In this document: piece by piece, positions 26,228 to 35,675 of the stretch | Numbering within the stretch: the first letter of the stretch is position 1 | Layout: the number at the start of each line of letters is the position of its first letter | NCBI GenBank assembly: GCA_020072815.1 | Contig: JAIQGE010000001.1 | Coordinates: 372,001-436,000, forward strand | DNA: 64,000 bases | Direction of reading: 5' to 3' | DNA from: Terriglobia bacterium | Lineage (GTDB): Bacteria > Acidobacteriota > Terriglobia > Terriglobales > Acidobacteriaceae | Notes under the pieces: generated by a model | What the model was told of the DNA's origin: nothing | The model's input: only the letters and a program-made list of their open reading frames with translations | Databases searched by the model: none | Program-made: the position numbers and the translations under genes

Positions 26228-27075
26228 AATCAAAACTCTTTTTCCTGTTTCTGGCGATTGACGCCGGCCTGCTGGCCTACGGCACCTACCTGGGCCTGGT
26301 GGTTGCGCCCACCGAAGCCACCATGGGCGACGTCCAGCGGATCTTCTATTGCCACGTGCCTGGGGCCACTACGGGCTTCTCACTATTCACACTGAACTTT
26401 GTGGCCTCGGTCATGTTCTTGTGGAAGCGCAGCACCAAGGCCGACGCCTGGGCCATCTCCACCGCGGAAGTGGGCGTGGTCTTCTGCACCGTGGTGTTGG
26501 TCACCGGCCCTATATGGGCGCGCTACGCCTGGGGCACCTGGTGGGTCTGGGACATGCGTCTGACCACCACGCTGATCCTGTGGCTGCTCTATATGAGCTA
26601 CCTGATCTTGCGCCGGTCTTCGGAAGCCGGGTCAACGGCCGTGCTGGCGGCGGCGCTGGCGATCTTTGCGTACATTGATGTGCCCATCGTGTACATGGCC
26701 AACCGCTGGTTCAGGACCAACCATCCGCAGCCGATGATCGGCACGCCCGCCCTTGACCCGCGGATGCAGAAGATCCTGTTCTTCAACATGTTTGCGTTTC
26801 TGATCTTTGGGCTGCTGATCGCCTGGTTCCGCTATGAAATGGAGCGGACGGCGCAGAAGATCTCCGCGGCGCACATCCAGCGGGCCGCGCGCGGCACGGC
26901 CTTCGCGCTGCTACCGGCCGTGGCGCTGTTCCAGGTCCCGCACAAAATCAATCCGCACGTGTATCTCTACTCCGGCTACTTCGCGGCGTGGGGCGTCTAC
27001 GCCATCTACCTGGTGTTCCTGATGACCAAGCTGGGCCGGCTGAAAAAGGAAGAAGCGGAGATGCGGGTGGTGTAG
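26224..27075 (+). CDS. ccmC: Heme-handling protein CcmC
   Basis: Six-TM protein of the heme handling family; it holds heme at the periplasmic face and loads it onto CcmE. The tryptophan-rich WWD motif is clear (YAWGTWWVWDMRLTTTLILW); flanking external His ligands are in IFYCHVPGA and FRTNHPQP. 283 aa, with TM segments near residues 5-27, 50-68, 82-104, 120-140, 147-165 and 195-215, plus an extra pair of C-terminal hydrophobic stretches (ALLPAVALFQV, GYFAAWGVYAIYLVFLM), longer than E. coli CcmC (245 aa). Adjacent ccmD, ccmF and ccmH are absent. Confidence 0.93.
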   Translation: MKSKLFFLFLAIDAGLLAYGTYLGLVVAPTEATMGDVQRIFYCHVPGATTGFSLFTLNFVASVMFLWKRSTKADAWAISTAEVGVVFCTVVLVTGPIWARYAWGTWWVWDMRLTTTLILWLLYMSYLILRRSSEAGSTAVLAAALAIFAYIDVPIVYMANRWFRTNHPQPMIGTPALDPRMQKILFFNMFAFLIFGLLIAWFRYEMERTAQKISAAHIQRAARGTAFALLPAVALFQVPHKINPHVYLYSGYFAAWGVYAIYLVFLMTKLGRLKKEEAEMRVV

Positions 27076-27114
27076 AGACTGGTGAATCCAACTTGGGCCC
27101 TTCCGGGAGCTTTT

Positions 27115-27879
27115 ATGTCAAACCAGGTTTTGGTGGAAATCAAGAACCAGGTGCAGACGATTCGCTTGAATCGTCCTGAAAAAAAGAACGCTTTGACCCA
27201 GGCCATGTACCTGGCCATGACCGACGCCCTGCGCAAGGCGGAGTCTGACACCACCGTGCGCGTGGTGCTGCTTACCGGCACCGCGGACTGCTTCACCGCC
27301 GGCAACGACCTGATGGATTTTGCCACCGCCAAGCCGGGCGAGCCCAGCGTGGCCGTGCAATTTCTCCAGGTACTGGCCGGGACCCACAAACCGGTGGTGG
27401 CGGCCGTGGGCGGAGTGGCCGTGGGGATCGGCACCACCATGCTGCTGCACTGCGATCTGGTGTACGCGGCGGCCAGTGCCCGCTTCCAACTTCCATTCGT
27501 GAACCTGGGCCTTTGTCCGGAGGCGGCTTCCAGCCTGATTCTGCCGGCGCAGATGGGGCTCCACCGCGCCGCGGAACTCATGTTCTTTGGCGAGCCCTTC
27601 AGCGCCACCACGGCGCGCGACTGGGGACTGGTGAATGAAGTCTATCTCGATGGCGAACTCGCCGCCGCCGCCCTGGGCAATGCACAGCGACTCGCGGAAA
27701 AACCTCCGGCAGCGTTGCGCGTGACCAAGTCGCTGCTCAAGCGCGGCCAGGCGAACGCGATTGCCGAAACCATGTCGCGCGAAGGACAGCAGTTCGCGGA
27801 GCTGCTGCAGGCGCCGGAGGCCCGCGAAGCTATGTCGGCGTTCATGCAACGGCGCAAACCGGATTTTTCCAAGTTCTAA
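27115..27879 (+). CDS. Enoyl-CoA hydratase/isomerase family protein
   Basis: Crotonase-fold enzyme (254 aa) acting on acyl-CoA thioesters. ATG 27115 is preferred, with GGGAG at 27105-27109; an earlier ATG at 27082 adds 11 residues. Motifs: VQTIRLNRPEKKNALTQAMY, VVLLTGTADCFTAGNDLMDF (oxyanion hole), KPVVAAVGGVAVGIGTTMLL (second oxyanion-hole Gly), ARFQLPFVNLGLCPEAASS with Glu at one catalytic position; the other Glu of true hydratases is not clearly present, so isomerase or another crotonase activity is possible. It follows ccmC by 39 nt and could share the transcript, without a clear functional link. Confidence 0.88.
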   Translation: MSNQVLVEIKNQVQTIRLNRPEKKNALTQAMYLAMTDALRKAESDTTVRVVLLTGTADCFTAGNDLMDFATAKPGEPSVAVQFLQVLAGTHKPVVAAVGGVAVGIGTTMLLHCDLVYAAASARFQLPFVNLGLCPEAASSLILPAQMGLHRAAELMFFGEPFSATTARDWGLVNEVYLDGELAAAALGNAQRLAEKPPAALRVTKSLLKRGQANAIAETMSREGQQFAELLQAPEAREAMSAFMQRRKPDFSKF

Positions 27880-27895
27880 GAACGGCCCACCACTG

Positions 27896-28040
27896 ATTGA
27901 CACTGATGACACGGATCAGAACGGGACAAAACCGGAACCACAGAGGGCACAGAGGAACACCGAGATTAAAAATTTGGCGAAGTGGCTTGGAGATCACAAT
28001 GCCAAACCAACAGCCAATGGCCAATAGCCAAAAGCCGCAG
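27896..28040. repeat. Cluster of three kinds of intergenic repeat
   Basis: Three short-period elements in one gap. At 27896-27922 GATTGACACT, GATGACACG, GATCAGAAC; at 27937-27961 ACCACAGAGGGCACAGAGG followed by AACACC (decamer-type, as at 63.0 kb); at 28001-28039 heptads such as AGCCAAT, GGCCAAT, AGCCAAA, AGCCGCA. No ORF spans them. Confidence 0.6.
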
Positions 28041-28088
28041 TTCCCTTGCAACTTGGAGCCTGCCCGTGATCGCGACTAAACTACTGCC

Positions 28089-30248
28089 ATGAGCTCGAAA
28101 TCCCCCGAAACCACTTTGCACCCTGCTAACGCCCTGGCCAGCGCATCTTCTTCTTACTTGCGTTCGGCCATGCATCAGCCTATCCAGTGGCACGAGTGGG
28201 GGCCGGAGCCGTTTGAGAAAGCGCGCGACCAGAACAAGCCCATCCTGCTGGACATCGGAGCCGTATGGTGCCACTGGTGCCACGTGATGGACCGCGAGTC
28301 GTATGACGATGCGGAAGTGGCGGCCATCATCAACGAACATTTCATCGCCATCAAGGTGGACCGCGACGAGCGTCCTGACGTGGACAGCCGTTACCAGACC
28401 GCGGCGCAGGCCATCACCGGGCAAGGCGGGTGGCCGCTCACTGGGTTTCTCACGCCGGAGGGCAAACCGTTTTATGTTGGGACGTACTTTCCTCCGCAGG
28501 ACGTCCAGGGGCGGCCCAGTTTTCGCCGCGTGTTGCTGACGCTGGCGCGCAGCTACCAGGAAAAACATTCTGACGTGCTGGAATCAGCCGAGAGCGTGAT
28601 GGGCGCCATCAGCCAGTCAGAAGGATTCACCGGCAAATCGGGACCGCTGCGGCCGGAGCTGATTGAGAGCATGGTGGCCTCCGCCATGAAGCTGTTTGAT
28701 CCCGACCACGGCGGCTTCGGCTCCGCGCCCAAGTTTCCTCATCCCAGCGCCACCGACATGCTGATGCAGCGCTACGCGGAAACCGGCAACTCGCTGCTGC
28801 GCGACACCGTGAGCTTTACGCTGGAAAAAATGGCCGAAGGCGGCGTGTATGACCACCTGGCCGGCGGGTTCCATCGCTACTCGGTGGACGAGCACTGGAT
28901 CGTCCCGCATTTCGAAAAAATGTCGTACGACAATTCTGAGCTGCTCAAGAATTATGTTCACGGCTACCAGTTGACCGGCAATGAAACCTTTGCTGCGGTG
29001 GCCCGCGACGTGGTCCGTTGGATGGACGAATGGCTCACTGACCAGCAGCAAGGCGGATTTTATGCGTCCCAGGACGCCGACTACTCGCTGGACGACGACG
29101 GCGACTACTTCACATGGACCCTGGACGAAGCCCAGGCCGCGCTGGGCGTGGACAACGACGAACTGCAAGTGGCCATGCTGCACTATGACATTGGCGAAGT
29201 GGGCGAGATGCACCACAATCCCGAGAAGAACGTGCTGTACATGCGCGTTCCCATTGACGAGCTGGCCACGCGCCTCAAGAAGACAAACCAGGAAATTGCG
29301 GCTATTCTGGTTTCCGCCAAAAAGAAAATGTACGCCGCGCGGCTCAAGCGTCCCACGCCATTTGTGGACAAAACGGTTTACGTAAGCTGGAACGCACTGT
29401 GCATCTCCGCCTACCTCAAAGCTGCAGGCGTTCTTGTGCTCGATAGCGCGCGCAAATTTGCCCTGCGCTCGCTGGACCGCATTCTTGCCGAAGGTTGGAG
29501 CGCCGGCGGCAGTTTGCAGCACGTGATCGCCTACTCGGATCCGCAGGCCGTGCAGCGCAGGGTCCCCGGCGTGCTGGATGACTACGCTTTCATGGTCATC
29601 GCCTGCCTGGACGCGTATGAAGCCAGCGCTGACCTGAGCTACTTCCACTTCGCGCAGAAGATTGCCGACGCCATGATCACCCGCTTCCATGATTCGCACG
29701 AAGGCGGATTTTTTGATATAGCCGCGGGACCGGACGCGGGCGACGGGATCGTTCTGGGCGCGCTGGCGGCACGGCGCAAGCCGCTGCAGGATTCGCCCAC
29801 TCCCGCTGGCAATCCGGCGGCAGCCATCGCTCTGCTGCGACTGCACGCGTGGACCAACGATGCCAGGTATCACAAAGTTGCCGAAGACACGCTGAAAGCC
29901 TTTGCCGGAATCGCTGAGCACTATGGGCTGTTTGCTTCCACCTACGCCATTGCGCTGGACATGTACCTGCGTCCGCACGTGCAGGTGGTCATCGCCGGCA
30001 GCGGCCAGCAGGCGGAGCGGTTAAAGTCGGCGGCGCTGAAGCATTTTGGGTTGAACAAATCTGTCCTGCATCTTCCGCAGGGCGAAGCCGTGCCGCAAAT
30101 GCTGCCTCCAGCACTGGCAGAGACCATCCCTAATTTGCCGGCGGTTAAGGAAGGCAAGACCGTGGCTGTGGTGTGCAGCAACTTCTCGTGTCAGCCGCCG
30201 GTCGAGAGTCCTGAAGAACTGGAGAGACTGTCAAGGGCACAGGCATAA
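28089..30248 (+). CDS. YyaL/SPATA20-type thioredoxin-domain protein (DUF255)
   Basis: A 719-aa protein with an N-terminal thioredoxin-like domain (about residues 25-190) and a C-terminal (alpha/alpha)6 barrel related to N-acylglucosamine 2-epimerase/glycosidases. The signature is DIGAVWCHWCHVMDRESYDD, a CxxC in WCHWCH; further motifs are VKVDRDERPDVD, GQGGWPLTGFLTPEGKPF, GGFGSAPKFPHP, GGFHRYSVDEHWIVPHFEKM and WNALCISAYLKA. Widely conserved from bacteria to animals; the activity is unknown. The start at 28089 lies near the expected place; no signal peptide, so cytoplasmic. Confidence 0.93.
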   Translation: MSSKSPETTLHPANALASASSSYLRSAMHQPIQWHEWGPEPFEKARDQNKPILLDIGAVWCHWCHVMDRESYDDAEVAAIINEHFIAIKVDRDERPDVDSRYQTAAQAITGQGGWPLTGFLTPEGKPFYVGTYFPPQDVQGRPSFRRVLLTLARSYQEKHSDVLESAESVMGAISQSEGFTGKSGPLRPELIESMVASAMKLFDPDHGGFGSAPKFPHPSATDMLMQRYAETGNSLLRDTVSFTLEKMAEGGVYDHLAGGFHRYSVDEHWIVPHFEKMSYDNSELLKNYVHGYQLTGNETFAAVARDVVRWMDEWLTDQQQGGFYASQDADYSLDDDGDYFTWTLDEAQAALGVDNDELQVAMLHYDIGEVGEMHHNPEKNVLYMRVPIDELATRLKKTNQEIAAILVSAKKKMYAARLKRPTPFVDKTVYVSWNALCISAYLKAAGVLVLDSARKFALRSLDRILAEGWSAGGSLQHVIAYSDPQAVQRRVPGVLDDYAFMVIACLDAYEASADLSYFHFAQKIADAMITRFHDSHEGGFFDIAAGPDAGDGIVLGALAARRKPLQDSPTPAGNPAAAIALLRLHAWTNDARYHKVAEDTLKAFAGIAEHYGLFASTYAIALDMYLRPHVQVVIAGSGQQAERLKSAALKHFGLNKSVLHLPQGEAVPQMLPPALAETIPNLPAVKEGKTVAVVCSNFSCQPPVESPEELERLSRAQA

Positions 30249-30250
30249 CC

Positions 30251-30390
30251 TTTCTCTGAAATCTCGACTCTGAGCTTGCGAAGGGGAGAGATCTATATCA
30301 GCGCGTGGATCCAAGGGTTACCGAGGCAAGTGAGCCGCGAGCGTAACGTGACGATATGGATCTCTCGCTCTGCTCGAGATTTCAGAAAGA
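30251..30390. repeat. 140-nt imperfect foldback upstream of a hypothetical gene
   Basis: TCTGAAATCTCGA (30255-30267) pairs perfectly with TCGAGATTTCAGA (30374-30386); GAGAGATCTATATC (30286-30299) pairs 13/14 with GATATGGATCTCTC (30353-30366); GTTAC near 30317 can pair with GTAAC near 30343. The right half (30353-30381) is a copy of the repeat at 11790 and 30949. It ends 10 nt before the ATG at 30400, so it could mask or shape translation, or terminate the upstream transcript. Confidence 0.6.
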
Positions 30391-30399
30391 CACGCAACC

Positions 30400-30936
30400 A
30401 TGGCCGAAACAAATCCGTTGAAAGACCGAATTGCACAGGCTCTCGCTCCGCTCGTGGGAATGCCGTTGTGGGATTCCGGCCGCGCCGCCGACCTGGAGTG
30501 GTTCATCTTCGGCGAGCGCCGGACCATCAAGGACTTTCGCGGCGAACCCAGAGAAGTCGGCGAGTATTCACTGCACGTGCAGTGCGCCTGGCGCATCACC
30601 CAAGGCGGCCGCGTGCTGGTCGGCAGCCGCGATCTTTATTACCCAGCCGGCTACTGCGACCAGACCCAGGAAATCCCGCGGAATTTCAACTGGGACGTGC
30701 AAGGCGGCAATCGCCGCGACGAGTTGGTCGCCGCCCTTTTCGAACAGGGCCGCAAGCAATATCGCGTGACCAGATTCCAGGTTGGCGCGGCAGGCGCTCT
30801 TACCGTTGCGCTTGAAGATGATATGGCGCTGGAAATCTTTCCCGATGATGCTCTTCCCGGCGAGCACTGGCGGTTGTTTCGCCCAGGCGAAGACGATCCG
30901 CATTTCGTGGTGACGGGGGAAGGAGTCGAGGAGTAG
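30400..30936 (+). CDS. Hypothetical protein
   Basis: Not recognised. 178 aa, soluble, no signal peptide or TM. The N terminus is helical (LKDRIAQALAPLVGMPLWDS), followed by a strand-rich domain with many aromatic and acidic residues: ADLEWFIFGERRTIKDFRGE, YSLHVQCAWRITQGGRVLVG, DLYYPAGYCD, FRVTRFQVGAAGALTVALED style strands, EHWRLFRPG at the end. This general layout recalls small standalone immunity-like or contact-dependent proteins, but no family is claimed. It is bracketed by copies of the GATAGGG-type repeat on both sides (30353 and 30949). Confidence 0.75.
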   Translation: MAETNPLKDRIAQALAPLVGMPLWDSGRAADLEWFIFGERRTIKDFRGEPREVGEYSLHVQCAWRITQGGRVLVGSRDLYYPAGYCDQTQEIPRNFNWDVQGGNRRDELVAALFEQGRKQYRVTRFQVGAAGALTVALEDDMALEIFPDDALPGEHWRLFRPGEDDPHFVVTGEGVEE

Positions 30937-30948
30937 TGCTGTTTTTGT

Positions 30949-30977
30949 AATCTCGAGCGAAGCGAGAGATCCCTATC
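30949..30977 (+). repeat. Copy of the GATAGGGATCTCTC repeat (reverse orientation)
   Basis: Reads AATCTCGAGCGAAGCGAGAG then atccctatc, itself a near palindrome (CTCGAGCG..CGAGAG). It matches 26/29 with the copy at 30353-30381 in reverse complement, so the two bracket the hypothetical gene at 30400 as an inverted pair. A weaker relative, TTCGCTCCGCTCGGGAT, lies near 31471-31487. Confidence 0.6.
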
Positions 30978-31114
30978 ATCACGAAAGCCTACACGTACAC
31001 CACATGAATGGATAAGCGCAGACCGGCAGCAAGGAATTTCTCAGACCAGCCCGACCTTCCCTCGTGCCTCCGCGCTGAGCGCGTCTTGTATGTTGCTGAG
31101 AAACTCAATGGTCT

Positions 31115-31405
31115 TCAAACGATATCGTCCGGCTTGAAGATGAAACTAAAACTGTTCAGGTAAGTTTCTTCTATCTCCACTTCCAGTATGGCCTGCTCAT
31201 TCTTGTCGGCCTTCGTCCTAAGGGCATCCATGTTGGCCTTAGCGACACCCCATCGCTCCAGGAGATACTTGAGCGTTTTCCATGGCTGAGGGAAGTACGC
31301 CTCTCCCTCGGGATCTTTTCCACTGAAAATCCTTGGCTTATATCGGATTTCCCCGCGCCATTCGTCAAGCGTAAGCTGCAACGTGCACAAGCGTTTCATG
31401 GTCAC
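31115..31405 (-). CDS. Small hypothetical protein
   Basis: Not recognised. 96 aa from a GTG at 31405 or 94 aa from the ATG at 31399 (MKRLCTLQLTLDEWRGEIRY). Soluble, charged, with strand-like segments at both ends (CTLQLTLDEWRG; EQAILEVEIEETYLNSFSF) around a central helix (TLKYLLERWGVAKANMDALR). No obvious motif. It stands alone between the hypothetical gene and the glc genes, with an unexceptional base composition; coding status rests on length and the natural-looking protein. Confidence 0.55.
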   Translation of the reverse strand: MTMKRLCTLQLTLDEWRGEIRYKPRIFSGKDPEGEAYFPQPWKTLKYLLERWGVAKANMDALRTKADKNEQAILEVEIEETYLNSFSFIFKPDDIV

Positions 31406-31502
31406 GATTTTACAGCAGCCTCTGCGGCAAATGGCATCTGTGATCCTTCGTGTGCCTTGTGTTTATAGGGTTCCTTCGCTCCGCTCGGGATAAAGAAAAA
31501 AG

Positions 31503-32795
31503 CTACGAGTGCTGCTTCAAGCCGCGCTGGGCCATGCCTGCTCGCAGTTGGATCAGGCAACCCACGTTGGCGGTGGCGATGATGTCCGCCGTCACCGACT
31601 GCACGTCATCCATTTTGGCCGCCAGGATTTTCATCGAGAGGTCATTGTGCGCCACGTTGTACACGCCGGCGCTGCCGCAGCACTGGTCGGAGTGCGGCAG
31701 TTCCACCAGTTCGCAGCCAATGGCCTTGAGCAACTCGCGCGGCTGGATGCGGATGCGCTGCGCGTTAGCCAGGTGGCATGGGTCCTGGTAGGCGACCTTC
31801 TGGCTGATCTTCTTCTTTGGCGCGCGCACGCCGATCCCTGCCAGGTACTCGGTCACGTCTTTGGATTTGGCTTTGAACTCCTTCGCCCGCGTCAAGTATT
31901 CCGAATCGTGTTCCAGCAGGTCGTCGTATTCCTTCATGTGCGAGCCGCAGCCGGCGGCGTTGGTGATGATGGCATCGTAGTCGGCGTTGAGGAAAATCTT
32001 GATGTTGTTGCGGGCCAGCGCGCGCGACTCATCGCGATAGCCGGCATGAGCGTGCAGCGCGCCGCAGCAGCCTTGCCCGGCGGGCACGTGGACTTCAACG
32101 CCGTTTTGCGTAAGCACGCTGATGGTGGCGCGGTTCAAGTGCGAGAAAGCCACGTTGTTGATGCACCCGGCAAGAAAAGCCACTTTGCCGCGGCGTTCCC
32201 CCACGGCGGGAAAAACCTTGCCGATCTCGCCGAAGAAAAATTCCTTGTCAATCTGCGGCGACAGGCGTTCCACGTCCGCCATGCCGAAAAGTCTTAGCAC
32301 GCCAGTGGCGCGAGTGACCGCCTGCAGCCCGGACCGCTGGTAAAAGCCCACCATCCGGGCCACGAACTTGAGCGTGCCGAAGTTGGAGATGATTTTGCGA
32401 TAGAAAATGTTACGTACGGTGCGCGCTATGAACGGCCGGCGGTACTTTTGCTCAATCCGCGCGCGGGCCCGCTCCACGATGTGGCCGTACTTCACGCCCG
32501 ACGGACAGGCAATTTCGCAGGCCAGGCAACCCAGGCACTGGTCAATGTGTTTGACAAACGATGCGCCCAGTTCCAAGTCACCGTCGTTGACGTGGGCAAC
32601 CTGGTAGATGCGTCCGCGCGGCGAATCCATTTCCACGCCCAGCGTCTTGTACGTGGGGCAGTGGTTCAGGCACAATCCGCAGTGGACGCATGTGCGCAGC
32701 AGGTCCCACGTGGGAATGTCCTGGTCGGCGATGCTCACGCCGAGTGGCGGCTGTTCGACTGCGGCGGCGCTCGTCGGTTGACTTGAATCAGACAA
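31503..32795 (-). CDS. glcF: Glycolate oxidase iron-sulfur subunit GlcF
   Basis: Electron-transfer subunit of glycolate/2-hydroxy acid dehydrogenase. 430 aa with two [4Fe-4S] ferredoxin motifs, CVHCGLCLNHCP and CLGCLACEIACP, followed by two CCG domains (GQGCCGALHAHAG and DQCCGSAGVYN) that bind further cofactor and interact with partners. Electrons presumably pass to the membrane quinone pool, here probably menaquinone (mqn genes are in this window). Its start overlaps the glcE stop by 8 nt. Last gene of glcD-E-F. Confidence 0.93.
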   Translation of the reverse strand: MSDSSQPTSAAAVEQPPLGVSIADQDIPTWDLLRTCVHCGLCLNHCPTYKTLGVEMDSPRGRIYQVAHVNDGDLELGASFVKHIDQCLGCLACEIACPSGVKYGHIVERARARIEQKYRRPFIARTVRNIFYRKIISNFGTLKFVARMVGFYQRSGLQAVTRATGVLRLFGMADVERLSPQIDKEFFFGEIGKVFPAVGERRGKVAFLAGCINNVAFSHLNRATISVLTQNGVEVHVPAGQGCCGALHAHAGYRDESRALARNNIKIFLNADYDAIITNAAGCGSHMKEYDDLLEHDSEYLTRAKEFKAKSKDVTEYLAGIGVRAPKKKISQKVAYQDPCHLANAQRIRIQPRELLKAIGCELVELPHSDQCCGSAGVYNVAHNDLSMKILAAKMDDVQSVTADIIATANVGCLIQLRAGMAQRGLKQHS

Positions 32796-34170
32796 TGAAA
32801 CGGCCTCGGTTGAAAATATTTTTGGGGTCAGCGGCCCGCTTGACGGCCTGCATCACGGCCACGTCGGTGGGCGTGGTACCCCAAACGTCAAAGTGCAGCT
32901 TGGCTTCCTTGGGACAGTGCGCCACCTCCGCCGACGCGCCCGGCGGCAACAGCGCGCGGAAGCCGGACACGCAGTTGGCGTACTGCATGGCAGAAGGCGG
33001 GTCCACGGAAAGCGGAATGAAAGCGATCACCAGGTTCCCTGTGGCGGCGCGGCCCAGCACCGCGGGAATAAAGTTGTAGTCCGGCGCGGCCTTTTCCAGG
33101 CCGTGGATGGCGGGCGCCACGCCCTGAATGGTCAGGTGCGTGTACATCACCATGGCGTTGCGATGCTTGGCCAGCACGTTGTACTCAAAATGTGAAACCC
33201 AGCGCCAGAACTGGTCTTCCTCGGCGCCGTGCAACTCGCGGGCAACGGCCGCGCCCAGATCGCGGCGATAGCGCGCCAGAACGTTGTCGCTTCCCGCGGC
33301 GCGCAAGGCCATCTGCCAGACGTTGGCCGTCGGACGCAACGGCTGCGAAGGCACGTAATGGTCTGGATCTTGCGCCGGTTGCGGATCGTTCAGGTATTCG
33401 GGCGCGTGCGGAGAAATGATCTCCAGGCAAATGGGTGTGAGCGGCGACTTGAAAATCCGTTCGCGAAATTGGATGGTTTCCGCCAGCGAGCCGAAGTTGC
33501 AGATGAACGTCTGCGTCTGGCGCGGCTTGGGGAACACCTTGAAGTTGGCCTGCGTGATGATGGCCAGCGAGCCGTAGCTGCCGATGATGAGCTTCATCAG
33601 GTCGTAACCGGCAACGTTCTTCACCACGCGGCCTCCGCCTTTGGCTACCTTGCCTTCCGCGGTGACAAACTGCACGCCGATGCAGAAGTCGCGCAGGCCC
33701 CCGAAGGCGTGCTTGAGCGGCCCGGCTGCGGCGGTAGCCAGCAACCCGCCCACCGTGGCCTGCGAAAGCTTGGGCGCGTCGTAAGGCAGCCACTGCTGGT
33801 GTTCGGCCAGCTTGCTTTGCATTTCGGCAAAAGTCATGCCGGCGTTGACGCTCACCGTAAGATCGCCGGGATCGTAAGCTTCCACGGTGTTCAGCCGGTG
33901 TGTGCGCAGAAGAATGTCAATGCGCTCGGGCACGCCGCCGATGTCCTGCTTGGTAAAACCGCCGGCGGGAGCCACCACCAGATTCCGCTCCGCGGCCACG
34001 CGCACTACAGCAGCGGCTTCCTGCGCTGACGCGGGCGCCACCACCGTGGCCGGGGTTACGCCGTTGATCTCCAGTTGCGCGCTGGTCAACTCCTGCAGGC
34101 CCACGTGCTCGTCGCCGACAATGGCAGCGATCTCACGCTCCACGGATTGTGCTGCGGCCACGGCGCTCAC
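32788..34170 (-). CDS. glcE: Glycolate oxidase FAD-binding subunit GlcE
   Basis: 460 aa, with an FAD-binding PCMH-type domain in the first half (VVVAPAGGFTKQDIGG-like region, LTVSVNAGMTFAEMQSKLAE, QATVGGLLATAAAGPLKHAF, GGGRVVKNVAGYDLMKLIIG) and a FAD-linked oxidase C-terminal domain. The KNVAGYDLMKLI motif is characteristic of GlcE. About 100 residues longer than E. coli GlcE, mostly in the C-terminal part. The start overlaps the glcD stop (ATGA, 34167-34170), so all three subunits are translationally coupled. Confidence 0.92.
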   Translation of the reverse strand: MSAVAAAQSVEREIAAIVGDEHVGLQELTSAQLEINGVTPATVVAPASAQEAAAVVRVAAERNLVVAPAGGFTKQDIGGVPERIDILLRTHRLNTVEAYDPGDLTVSVNAGMTFAEMQSKLAEHQQWLPYDAPKLSQATVGGLLATAAAGPLKHAFGGLRDFCIGVQFVTAEGKVAKGGGRVVKNVAGYDLMKLIIGSYGSLAIITQANFKVFPKPRQTQTFICNFGSLAETIQFRERIFKSPLTPICLEIISPHAPEYLNDPQPAQDPDHYVPSQPLRPTANVWQMALRAAGSDNVLARYRRDLGAAVARELHGAEEDQFWRWVSHFEYNVLAKHRNAMVMYTHLTIQGVAPAIHGLEKAAPDYNFIPAVLGRAATGNLVIAFIPLSVDPPSAMQYANCVSGFRALLPPGASAEVAHCPKEAKLHFDVWGTTPTDVAVMQAVKRAADPKNIFNRGRFIV

Positions 34171-35612
34171 ATCGGCACCCCGGATACTGGTTCTACTTTC
34201 GCTTTGGGTAGCGGGCCGGTGATCTCGCGGCAGAAGCGCATTTCAGGAATCATTTTCTGCGGGTTGAGGATGGAGTCAGGATTGTACGCGTTGCGCAGGC
34301 GAATCATGAATTCCAGGTCGTCCTCAGTGAAGATCTGCGGCATGAAATTCTTTTTTTCCAGCCCCACGCCGTGCTCGCCGGTGATGGAGCCCCCAAATCG
34401 AATGCAGGTCTCCATGATTTCATTGCCGGCCTTGTGGGTGTCTTCGGTTTGCTTGGGATCGCGGCTGTCAAACAGGATCAGCGGATGCAGATTGCCGTCA
34501 CCGGCGTGGAAGACGTTGCCGATAATCAGGCCGTATTTCTGGCTGATGCGTTCAATCTCCGCCAGCGTGGCCGGAACTTTGGTGCGGGGGATGACGCCGT
34601 CCTGCGTGTAGTAAGCGGGCGCCGCGCGGCCCACGGCGCCGAACGCCGTCTTGCGGCCCAGCCAGAGAAGCTGGCGTTCCTGTTCAGTCTTGGCGCGGCG
34701 AACTTCGCGGGCCTTGGCCTTGGTGCACACGGCGCTGACAATTTCAGCCTGCTCTTCCACCGTCTCTTTCATGCCTTCGAGCTCGATCAGCAGTACGGCC
34801 GCGGCGTCCATGGGATAGCCGGCGTGGACGTTTTCTTCCACGCAGCGCACCATGAAACCGTCAAGCATCTCCAGCGCCGCCGGCGTCACACCGCTTTGGG
34901 TGATGGCGACAACCGTGTTGGCCGCGTCTTCCACCGAGTCGTAAATGGCCAGCAAAGTCGCGACCGATTCCGGAAGCTTGGTCAGCTTCACGGTGATCTT
35001 CGTCGCCACGCCCATGGTGCCTTCCGAGCCAACGAAGAATCCCGCCAGGTCCAGCCCGCAGGAATCTTGCGATTTGCCGCCAAACTCCACGATTTTTCCG
35101 TCGGGCAGGACCACCTCAAGTCCGGTGACGTGGTTCACGGTCACGCCCATGGCCAGCGTGTGCGGGCCGCCGGAATTTTCCGCCACGTTGCCGCCGATGG
35201 TGCAGGCCTTCTGGCTGGAAGGATCGGGCGCGTAGTAGTAGCCGAATTTCGCCGCAGCGTTGGTGACTTCCAGATTGACCACGCCGGGCTGCACCACGGC
35301 GCGCTGGTTCTCCACGTCAATTTCCAAGATCTTGTTCATGCGGGCCATGGCCAGCATGATCGCCTCTTTGCGGGCGATGGCGCCGCCGCTCAGGCCGGTT
35401 CCCGCGCCGCGCGGAACCACCGGAGTCTTCGTCGCCGACGCCAGCCGCATGATCTCCGACACATGCTTCGCGGTCTGCGCAAACACCACCGCACCAGGAC
35501 GGCTCTTCTCCACGCCGCCATCGTATTCGTAGAGCATGAGCTCTTCCGGGCGATCGAGAACGGCTTCACTGCCGACAATCTTCTTCAGCGCGCGAATGAT
35601 GGAGGAATCCAT
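34167..35612 (-). CDS. glcD: Glycolate oxidase subunit GlcD
   Basis: Catalytic flavoprotein (481 aa) that oxidises glycolate or D-lactate to the 2-oxo acid. FAD domain: VVPRGAGTGLSGGAIARKEA, RAVVQPGVVNLEVTNAAAKF, YAPDPSSQKACTIGGNVAEN, GLDLAGFFVGSEGTMGVATK; C-terminal domain: NVFHAGDGNLHPLILFD (metal and active-site His), GGSITGEHGVGLEKKNFM and the closing NPDSILNPQKMIPEM. First gene of the glc operon; only a 135-nt gap with nonamer-type repeats separates it from the DUF58 gene upstream. Confidence 0.94.
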   Translation of the reverse strand: MDSSIIRALKKIVGSEAVLDRPEELMLYEYDGGVEKSRPGAVVFAQTAKHVSEIMRLASATKTPVVPRGAGTGLSGGAIARKEAIMLAMARMNKILEIDVENQRAVVQPGVVNLEVTNAAAKFGYYYAPDPSSQKACTIGGNVAENSGGPHTLAMGVTVNHVTGLEVVLPDGKIVEFGGKSQDSCGLDLAGFFVGSEGTMGVATKITVKLTKLPESVATLLAIYDSVEDAANTVVAITQSGVTPAALEMLDGFMVRCVEENVHAGYPMDAAAVLLIELEGMKETVEEQAEIVSAVCTKAKAREVRRAKTEQERQLLWLGRKTAFGAVGRAAPAYYTQDGVIPRTKVPATLAEIERISQKYGLIIGNVFHAGDGNLHPLILFDSRDPKQTEDTHKAGNEIMETCIRFGGSITGEHGVGLEKKNFMPQIFTEDDLEFMIRLRNAYNPDSILNPQKMIPEMRFCREITGPLPKAKVEPVSGVPM

Positions 35613-35675
35613 GGGAAACCTGTGCCTTGGAACGAAGTGATTGTAGCAAGATCAGAGGGAGGGCAGTGGGAAAGA